This document shows, one piece after another, positions 53,712 through 64,000 of a stretch of 64,000 nucleotides of DNA (positions within the stretch are counted from its first letter, which is position 1; the number at the start of each line of letters is the position of its first letter). Location: the NCBI GenBank assembly GCA_026419775.2, contig JAOPGA020000617.1, positions 1 to 64,000 of the forward strand, given 5' to 3'. Source of the stretch: Acrasis kona (taxonomy: Eukaryota > Heterolobosea > Eutetramitea > Acrasida > Acrasidae). The position numbers were made by a program, and so were the translations under genes. A model generated the notes under the pieces. The model did not search any database. It saw nothing but the letters and a program-made list of their open reading frames with translations, and was not told where the DNA came from.

Positions 53712-54942
53712 GCGTATGTATCATCAACTCAAGCAAATATTTTTTGAAGCTTACATTGTAATTACTCAACCAGGTATGTTCTTGTCGAGTGCTTAGGAGA
53801 GGACTTTCACTATTTGATTTGGATTAGATAAGAATTCAATACCTTTTTTGTATCTCTCCCCATGAGCGCTATTAACAGACCGTTGAGAATTTCAGGTTTT
53901 GAAGGTGATTAAAAAGCTTAAATGCTAGATGTGAAATATTCCTACAAAATGGAGAGGAATTCAGGGTCTTTAAATTCAACGAAAAATGATTTTTTTTATC
54001 AACAAAAAAGAAATGGATCAAGATTGAGACATTCATTAAACACGCAAAGTCATCAAACAAGATTAACAATCAAATATTTAATTGCACTGCACCAGACATT
54101 TAGCTCATCGAGCATTAGGGTAGGAAGACTCTAAACACTCAATACCAACGTGGCTACCTGCATGAATTTGGTTATGGCACAGAAAAGGACGTGAGCTATT
54201 TTGAACACAAATTTGAGATCTACTTCCACGAACAAGATTGCTGACAACATGTGGTGACGCATAATCGCGCAGTATGATGCCATGAAGTCTTGCATCGATC
54301 AATTTATTATCAACAATTTCACAAGAACTACTCCCAAAACCTCAATGACCTCTCTGTCAAATGTACCTTTGTAGAATATGTTGTATGTTGTATCATACAA
54401 AATACTCAACTTCACAGAGAGATATTGCCCTAGAGATGTTAGCTACGCCAGAGGGGATTTTGGTTGCGTATGGTTGGATCTTCAATTTAATAGACCAATT
54501 CCAACCAAAAGCATTGCCATAAGTCGGACAGTGTTAAATCTTTGTGATCAATGTATAATTTGAGAAATAAATAAGTTCAACATGTACAACATAGTCATCA
54601 TAAAATTGTTTGCTACCTTCACCCTGCGTTAGTATCCTTTCCGGAGGCTCTACGCAATTGGACAGTAAAATGCCTTTCTATAATTTTATGAATGTTATTT
54701 TTATTGTTTTAAGTGACCAAGGGTTTCAAATTAAAATCAAGTTGTTTTCTTTTCATGTTCCGTTGGGAATTAATTACATTCTTTCTGAAGTGTGTTCTCA
54801 TATCAGTTTCCATTCATGGTGAAAAAACAATTAGAAGACAATTGGTCCGGAAAGCAACTATGACATTTGACAGTCTGTCATGCCTTTAAAAACAAAGAGC
54901 TGTTATAAAATAATTACACGAAACAGAAATTGAAAAGAAGTG
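53712..54942. other. 1.2-kb intergenic region without a secure gene
   Basis: Between the SMG1 start and the CHRD gene. Minus-strand frames at 54105-54330 (for example FDREVIEVLGVVLVKLL in one frame and MQDFMASYCAIMRHHM in another) look faintly coding but are interrupted. TATAAAATAATTA at about 54904-54916 lies 27-40 bp before the CHRD ATG and may be a TATA box. A GC-rich patch TTTCCGGAGGCTCTACG at 54638-54654 is unexplained. Confidence 0.4.
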
Positions 54943-55884
54943 ATGGCTGGTGTAAGAACTGTTATTTTCGCACTAGTTGCCTTTGCTGCGATCGCGACAT
55001 GCCAGTTACGAGTGTTTTCAAGCGCAATAACCCCAGGTGCTGTTGTTCAAGGAAGCAGTAGTACTGGATTCGGTGTTTTCCTCGCTCACCTCAACCAATC
55101 CGTTGCCCCAGATTCATTCACTTACTATTTGATGCACAATGTTGCAAACGTCACATCGATTAATTTGAGAGCAGGAAACCAAACAGAACTCGGTGATGTA
55201 AGGCTATCGCTCGCAACTGTTCCCGCAAACATTCTCCAAATATCTACGGTTACATTCACTCCCCCCGCCATCATGTACAATAACAACATGTACATTGAAA
55301 TTAACACAACCGCAGGAACTGCGATCAGAGGTACCATTTTGTTCTCAAACTTCCCAGTTTCTCTACTCGGAAGAATTGGCGCAGATCAAGTACCCGGAGG
55401 TTCTACAAACAACGGAGCCGGTTTGTTCCTTGGTTCAACCGATGAGAACAACAACATCGGTTTCAGCATTATTCACAACATCACTGGAGCTTCAGCCATT
55501 ACTTTGAACAGTCCTAAGGACTGCTCCACAAACGTTGCTCAAAGCGTCGCGCAACTCAATAATGGTGCAGTTGGTACGGTCTCCTCCCAAGCTCAAGCAG
55601 TTAGAAACCAAGTTGCAAACATTAATGCAAACAGAGCTTACCTCGAAGTTGCATCAAGTTCAGGAGCTCTCAGAGGAAACATCATCTATTACACCAACTT
55701 CAACGGAAACTTCAACCCAGCATGCACAGCTCCATCTGTCACCACTGCATCCCCAACTTCAACTCCAAGCGGTACCAGAACTCCATCACCAACCGCAACA
55801 CCAACTGCAACTTCGTCATCATCTATTGTTGCACCAAGCATGATGTTTATGACATTAATCACACTTTTGGTTTTATATTTGTAA
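54943..55884 (+). CDS. Secreted or GPI-anchored CHRD-like protein
   Basis: A 313-aa single-exon gene from the ATG at 54943. The signal peptide is VRTVIFALVAFAAIATC. Two related modules follow (about 20-135 and 140-260) with the CHRD-type pattern TYYLMHNVANVTSINLRAG and FSIIHNITGASAITLNSP, each ending in a G-x-hRG-x-I strand (AIRGTILFSN, ALRGNIIYYTN). CHRD modules occur in chordin and bacterial surface proteins. A Ser/Thr/Pro stalk and a hydrophobic C-terminal tail (MMFMTLITLLVLYL) after a small-residue site suggest a GPI anchor. Ligand unknown. The protein is N-glycosylation-rich (NQS, NVT, NQT, NTT, NIT). Confidence 0.72.
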   Translation: MAGVRTVIFALVAFAAIATCQLRVFSSAITPGAVVQGSSSTGFGVFLAHLNQSVAPDSFTYYLMHNVANVTSINLRAGNQTELGDVRLSLATVPANILQISTVTFTPPAIMYNNNMYIEINTTAGTAIRGTILFSNFPVSLLGRIGADQVPGGSTNNGAGLFLGSTDENNNIGFSIIHNITGASAITLNSPKDCSTNVAQSVAQLNNGAVGTVSSQAQAVRNQVANINANRAYLEVASSSGALRGNIIYYTNFNGNFNPACTAPSVTTASPTSTPSGTRTPSPTATPTATSSSSIVAPSMMFMTLITLLVLYL

Positions 55885-55980
55885 TAAACATTGTTTTGTG
55901 TAATGATCCTTTTGATTGACTTGTTGAATGCATTTCTTTAATTTTCGAAAATTAAGTAAGTTCGATCAACTGTAAAATCA

Positions 55981-56660
55981 ATGACGGAAGCGCTAAGCTC
56001 TGTTCTAAAAGAGTTGGGAAAACATTTAATAAGAGACAGAAAGAAGAGAGGACTAAAAGACGATGCACCCGTGGACAAAGAAACATTGAAAGAAGCATCA
56101 AAATTCTTCGAGGAGCGGCAAGAGAGCTACGTAGAGAAAAGTAAAAGGTGGCTAACACTTGATCAAGTCAAATCGCTCTATGACCACGTATTACCTAAAC
56201 AACTATTGCATCTAACATTTAGGTGAACAAAACTCGAATGATCAACCATGCAAACAACTCTGTGTCACTGCCTTCATTGTTAAAAGTGTGCCAGTATATG
56301 AATATGGAAAATAGTGCACGAGATATATTGAAATTTACCACCAACGGATCTGAAGTGGAGTGGATAGGATTCATGTCGCTTGCGATCGCTCTCACTGCGG
56401 AAGGAATTGCCGACACTATTAAGAATGCTATTGTGGTGCTGAGTACAAATCAAGGTGAAAATGCTCTCATCGCGATGGAAGATTTCATTCTTTTCGTCAT
56501 GTACTATTCTACGGTTGATGCTTCAAAGCAGCAAGATCTAACCGCACTGGCAGCGGAGTGTACACAGCTCCAACTACAACATGGCTCATTCACAACTCCA
56601 TCCATGATTCAATCTTGTCAAAGCATGATTAATTTAACACAGAACAAATCTCAACAATAA
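55981..56660 (+). CDS. Unrecognised 214-aa helical protein
   Basis: Two exons, 55981-56187 and 56223-56660, with a 35-nt intron that joins DQVKSLYDH to VNKTRMINHA in frame. The first part is charged helix (KKRGLKDDAPVDKETLKEAS); the second is more hydrophobic helix with EWIGFMSLAIALTAEGIAD and LIAMEDFILFVMYYS. The helix-loop spacing recalls an EF-hand-like or calponin-like fold, but no calcium-binding loop is visible. Function unknown. Convergent with epsin, 25 bp between stops. Confidence 0.65.
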
Positions 56661-56685
56661 AAAACTCTTTATTCATTGATACACT

Positions 56686-58509
56686 TTAAAAGAATGGGTC
56701 GTCATTACTCTGAGAACTAGTTGGTTGATGGTGGGGTGCACCTCTTCCTGGATTACCAAATCCTGGTGCAACACCTCTTCCCATATTGTTTGGTTGTTGT
56801 GGTTGCATGTAACCACCTCCAATCTGTGGTTGAACGCCATATTGCATCTGTGGTTGACCGAATCCTCCTCTTCCCATGTTTGGTTGTTGTGGTTGCATGT
56901 ATCCACCTCCAATCTGTGGTTGAACGCCGTATTGCATCTGTGGTTGCATTTGTGGTTGACCGAATCCTCCTCTTCCCATGTTTGGTTGCTGTGGTTGCAT
57001 GTATCCACCGCCGATTTGTGGTTGAACGCCATATTGCATCTGTGGTTGCATCTGTGGTGCTACATTGAAGGGTTGTTGAGGTACGCCACGTCCGACTGGT
57101 GCCGTTGAAATCTTCTTTCCTTGCAATTTTGCTTTTTGGCTCAATGTGAGATTTTGTGTGTTGGTTGTGGCCGAGCTGTTGGATGGCATCAAGACACCTC
57201 CTTGAGTGGTGTTGTTGTTGGCCTTGTTTTGGTTGGGTCTCACATTGTCGTCAAGGGAGAAGTCGACCAAACCCGATGTCATTGCGAACAAGTCGTCCTT
57301 CTTTTCTTCTTCGTTGGCACTCTTAAAGTTGTCGAACTCATCAGCTGGGAATGAATCATCTTGGTCTCCAAAGTCAGCGTTGAAATCTTGTGAGACTGCC
57401 TGTGGCTGGTGATGTTGTTGTTGTTGGTTGCCTCTTGGGTTGAATCCACCTGAGGGGGCCGCGTGTTGCACCTGTTGTTGGTGTTGTTGTTGATATGAAT
57501 TTTGATACGTTTGTGGTTGACTTCCATTGTCAAAGAAGGAGTCGGGCGTCTCGCTGAAGAAGGAGTCAATTTGTGGGGCTTGACTTACTGGTGGTCTTTT
57601 AGGCGCAGATCTCTCTTCGACTGGGCTAGGTGGGCGTGGTTTGCGAACATTGCTTTGCGTCTCGAATCCATTGCTTGGAGCGCGTGGTCTGCTTGCTTCC
57701 GCCACAGTGCTGCTGCGTGTGTTTCTTGGTTGTGGTTCAAAGGAGTCGTCGTCATCAAAAGCAGACGATTTGGGAGCAGGTCTACGTGCTGGTGGGCTGT
57801 CATCCTCGTCATCATCATAGCGGCTGGTTGGTTTGGAACGTGGTTGGTCGTCATCGTCCTCACCATATTCATTTCTGCGGCGTGAAGAAGAGCGATCGTC
57901 GTCATCGTCATCGTGTCTTCTTGAAGAGTGCATGGAGGTGCTTCTGTTCTTTGGTGCCTTGTACCTAGATTCCGATCTGGAGAACCCTTCGTACTTTCCG
58001 GATAGATTCTTAGATTTTTCGCGCTCCTCGGAGATGGCCTTGTCGTCTTGGATGAACTTGACCATTTTTTTGGCAAGCTCGCGAATGCCCTCGCCGTAAT
58101 CCTTGCCCTTCTCGTCCACATATCTGAAGCTGCGCAATGAGCGAATAGTATACAAACTGTCTTTTGCTTCCTCTTGGACACGCTCGGAACCATGAACGAG
58201 AAGATATTCTAAAAGTTGAAGACCCTTGTAGACGTGACGCCAATCTTTTCCTGTGTCGGTCATCCTCTTCCAAAGTGTTTGCATGACGACTTTATAATCT
58301 TCACTAACAAAAGTTAAAAAATGTTGCTCAGTAAAATGAGGTTACAAATTGTAGGTGGCCTCGGCAACTTCTGCCTTGTCTGTGCTCTTCGCGCCCCATG
58401 GGTCGTTGGAGGTGCAAGCGCGAACTTTCGCCTCGATTGGAGTAACTTGCATTACTACATTCTTGACTGTCTTAAACTTTTCCTTGATATCAAAAGATGA
58501 GAGGTTCAT
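56686..58509 (-). CDS. Epsin (ENTH-domain endocytic adaptor)
   Basis: Two exons, 58509-58346 and 58303-56686, with a 42-nt intron, give 593 aa. The spliced N-terminus is a full ENTH domain: IEAKVRACTSNDPWGAKSTD, EVAEATYN, DWRHVYKGLQLLEYLLVHGS, SLRSFRYVDEKGKDYG and IRELAKKM. It binds PI(4,5)P2 and bends membrane at clathrin pits. The disordered middle has DSF/DSFF and FDDDDSF motifs and the C-terminus ends SNDDPFF, a DPF motif that binds the AP-2 appendage. Near the C-terminus is a Gln/Gly/Met tandem repeat (see separate entry). Confidence 0.95.
56791..57065 (-). repeat. Tandem 90-102 bp repeat inside epsin
   Basis: Three head-to-tail units start at about 56791, 56881 and 56983. Each encodes MQYGVQPQIGGGYMQPQQPN plus MGRGGFGQPQ with small length changes (a 12-bp MQPQ unit is gained or lost). 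The near identity points to recent duplication. Confidence 0.9.
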
Positions 58510-58654
58510 TATACTACACCGTGGTTAGTGCTTATCAACAAAATGAAATATACGATGTCTATGTCCTTGTATCAAAAATTTGTTTACTCGGTTGACTGAC
58601 AACAATTTATCTAATTCCGGATAGCCGATCGAAGGACGACTTTGTTTACAGAAC

Positions 58655-59174
58655 TCAGATTGTATTACTATTATTTCCTCCATCGGTCATAACCTTTATA
58701 AACTGCTGATAGTTAAATTTTCCTGAATTGTCTGGATCCAAAGTAGACAGTAACTCTAATGCTCGCTCTTGAGAAAAAGTGTTATCACCATATGTCGTCA
58801 AAGCTTTCTCTAACAAATCAACTCTGACCCAACCATCGTTGCAATCTTCACTTTCAAACTGTTTGAATGCATCTAAAAGTACCTCCGGCGTGTACGAGTG
58901 GTCTCCTTTCTTTGCCATCAAGTCCACAAATTCTTGAAATTCTATATAACCTGAGCCATCAGAATCTACCTCGGCCATCATCATGTCAAGCTGTTCTTCG
59001 CTGAATTTAATATTGAGAGTTTGCAGGAGCTGCGACAGCTCGTCTTTACTTATACTACCACCACCATCTGAGTCGACCAAAGAAAAGATTTCCTGAAACT
59101 CTAAGGAATAATTAATGATTTGATACGATTTGATTACCTTGAAGCTGAGCTTTTGTCAAATCTCTTCTGACCAT
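58655..59174 (-). CDS. Calmodulin-like four-EF-hand protein
   Basis: Two exons, 59174-59138 and 59100-58655, with a 37-nt intron, give 160 aa. EF-hand loops 1 (DSDGGGSISKDE), 2 (DSDGSGYIEFQE) and 4 (DPDNSGKFNYQQ) are canonical for calcium. Loop 3 (EDCNDGWVRVDL) has lost its first calcium ligands and is probably silent. The length and spacing fit calmodulin or troponin-C-like sensors; the basic N-terminus (MVRRDLTKAQLQEF) is like centrin or calmodulin-like proteins. Targets unknown. Confidence 0.9.
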
Positions 59175-59222
59175 TGCTTCAATTAATATATATTTTGTAA
59201 CAATTTAGTCCAGACAACTTGA

Positions 59223-62679
<3,457 letters not shown>

Positions 62680-62685
62680 ATGTAT

Positions 62686-63009
62686 TTATTTCTTTTTGCG
62701 AGATGTTTTTTCGGGTGATGGTGAAAGTGTTTCTGGTGTTGGTACATAGGTTCTTGCGTCTGCTTTTCCATCAAACCAGTCGTTCCAATCTATATTTTGT
62801 GATTCCTCTCTTCCAACTTGATCCGTCGGTGATACTACGGGGGAACTATCCCTCGACCGTGGACTTCGAAGGGATTTTACCTTAAACATACTCTAGGGAG
62901 AAAATTTCGTTGTTTGAAATGTTTGACATTTGCTTACAATAACTGTCAAACACAAAGTAATGGACCAGCAAACTTTTGTTTTTGAGTGCAAGTAACTTTG
63001 TAGCGTCAT
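62686..63009 (-). CDS. Small protein of about 92 aa, tentative two-exon model
   Basis: Exons 63009-62938 and 62892-62686 with a 45-nt intron, in frame from an ATG; a shorter 67-aa start at 62889 is also possible. The second exon is polar, with repeated SP/TP sites (RSPRSRDSSPVVSP, PTPETLSPSPEK) and a basic end (TSRKKK). The first exon in this model is hydrophobic at its end (WSITLCLTVI), which could be a membrane or signal helix. No family recognised. Stop is 6 bp from the SMC5 stop. Confidence 0.4.
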
Positions 63010-63173
63010 ATATTAGGAGCAGTACGGTGAGCATCTTGAAATTCTAACAGTGTGTAAAGATATAGCCATTTCAACATTCAAAACAATTTTCGTTACAATC
63101 ATTTAAAGTTGCCCAATGATAATTTCGTATTTTGAAAAAGTGAAAGAAACCCAATTCCACACAGCCATTAAAA

Positions 63174-63506
63174 ATGTCGATGAGAGTTGCCGCCGCATAC
63201 ATGCTAGCCGTCCTTGGTGGAAATGACCAACCCACCCAAAAGGATGTTAAGAAGATCCTCAAGGCCGTTGATGCCGAATTCGAGGATGAACACCTAACTT
63301 TACTTTTGGAACAATTAGAAGGCAAGAACGTCTATGATGTTATTGCTGAAGGAAAGTCCAAGCTTGGTTCCGTCCCAACTGGTGGTGCCGCCTCAAGCGC
63401 TGGTGCTTCCAGCTCAGCTGCCCCAGCTGCCGAAGAGAAGAAGGCCGAAGTCAAGGAAGAGTCAGAAGAGTCTGAGGAAGAGATGGGATTCGGTGGTTTG
63501 TTCTAA
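63174..63506 (+). CDS. RPLP2: 60S acidic ribosomal protein P2
   Basis: A 110-aa single-exon gene with the P2 dimerisation domain (VAAAYMLAVLGGNDQPTQKD, LEQLEGKNVYDVIAEGKSKL), an Ala/Ser-rich hinge and an acidic end EEEMGFGGLF. The P-stalk tail recruits translational GTPases. The usual tail is SDDDMGFGLFD; here a Gly is inserted before Leu-Phe and the last Asp is missing. Confidence 0.95.
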   Translation: MSMRVAAAYMLAVLGGNDQPTQKDVKKILKAVDAEFEDEHLTLLLEQLEGKNVYDVIAEGKSKLGSVPTGGAASSAGASSSAAPAAEEKKAEVKEESEESEEEMGFGGLF

Positions 63507-63617
63507 ATGGAATACATAAAACATTGTCACAAAATGCACATTTATTTAACAGATTAAACATTGTTTCTAGAAATATTTTACTTTTAACACATATTATTCT
63601 TTCCAAAAATAACGTAT

Positions 63618-64000
63618 TTATTCGTAATTATAACTCCAAATTTTAACTGTATTATCTAGTGAACAAGACGCCAATAGTTGTTTCTCTACATTGCAATCGA
63701 CCGCCAAAACAACACCTAACATTTAAGTTGAAATTCAAAAACCAACACTTACCATCGTGTGCAAGAGTGGTGGATATTACTTGTCTCGTCTCTATATCCC
63801 AAAAATAAATGTAGTGATCTTCGCTTCCGCTCACAATCCAGTTCTTCTTTCTATCTTCGCTGTAACCGATGGTTCCTATAAGACAGTACCTCTTATTAAC
63901 ATGACCTTGGTATGTTTTCGCACACTTGGAGACTGAATAATCCCATAGTTTTATCTTATCATCCATCCGACTTGCTAAGAGATATTTAGCATTTGGTGTG
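63618..64000 (-). CDS. WDR5-like WD40 protein, 3' part (partial)
   Basis: The last two exons, 64000-63753 (open to the window edge) and 63715-63618, with a 37-nt intron, encode the C-terminal blades of a WD40 propeller. DDKIKLWDYSVSKCAKTYQG, KNWIVSGSEDHYIYFWDIET and the final LASCSLDNTVKIWSYN match WDR5/Swd3, the core subunit of COMPASS/MLL histone H3K4 methyltransferases. The N-terminal half lies outside the window. Confidence 0.85.

Noticed and set aside
54105-54302. 65-codon minus-strand frame upstream of SMG1 as extra SMG1 exons
   Set aside because: Frames are interrupted and no splice chain reaches the SMG1 exon at 53664; the short exon with ATG at 53711 already gives a complete model.
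56721-58099. Plus-strand frames across epsin
   Set aside because: Antisense of the Gln/Gly repeats and ENTH coding region, with low-complexity Val/Leu/His/Trp composition.

Overview
The window is nuclear DNA of a compact-genome protist. The evidence is spliceosomal GT-AG introns, eukaryote-only complexes (26S proteasome, exosome, SMG1, SMC5, Mediator, epsin/ENTH, SERINC), one Pol III type tRNA gene, and AATAAA signals at or over stop codons. I resolved 43 introns, all 34-45 nt, by reading frames through the splice sites. Lineage cannot be fixed from sequence alone. The mix of 7TM/RGS-like receptor, tectonin-like propeller, LARGE-type glycosyltransferase and minimal introns suggests a free-living amoeboid or amoeboflagellate protist (Heterolobosea-like or Amoebozoa-like); this is inference.

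Layout. 1-10 kb: 3' end of a rhamnosidase-like hydrolase, HGSNAT-like acetyltransferase, a metallophosphoesterase with a frameshift in its GHTH motif, TMEM234, a YrhK-type membrane protein, a MED15-like KIX/poly-Q protein, a PP2C phosphatase, a His-rich coiled-coil protein and a protein with three SHOCT-like hairpins. 10.9-16.6 kb: a divergent Hsp70 and a degenerate kinesin-motor/coiled-coil/PH protein. 16.9-23.8 kb: 7TM receptor-like protein (frame broken at a C run), GT8-DUF3431 glycosyltransferase, secreted PAN-like protein, JmjC protein and an unrecognised 144-aa gene. 23.9-35 kb: DEAD-box helicase, MFS transporter, MINDY deubiquitinase, exosome MTR3-like subunit, mitoribosomal mL43-like protein, class 3 lipase, tectonin-like propeller, CIAO2 and a mitochondrial PPR protein. 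35-45 kb: tRNA-Asp(GUC), Rpt3, AIP1/WDR1, a Ki-67-like FHA protein, an acidic protein and SERINC. 45-53.7 kb: SMG1 kinase (2790 aa, last exon 7 kb). 54-64 kb: CHRD-type secreted protein, an unrecognised helical protein, epsin, calmodulin-like EF-hand protein, SMC5, a small protein, ribosomal protein P2 and the 3' end of a WDR5-like gene.

The genes do not form one pathway: this is mostly housekeeping content packed on both strands. Convergent neighbours are often only 3-40 bp apart at their stop codons and divergent starts 30-170 bp apart, so transcripts must overlap or have very short UTRs. A link worth noting is that the NMD kinase SMG1 is present and every intron in the window whose length is a multiple of three carries an in-frame stop. 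I found no CRISPR array, transposon or bacterial-style operon. The longer gene-poor stretches (10.2-10.9, 26.8-27.4, 30.2-30.8, 35.1-36.4, 39.5-40.8, 53.7-54.9 kb) contain the tRNA, promoters and a few apparently decayed coding fragments.
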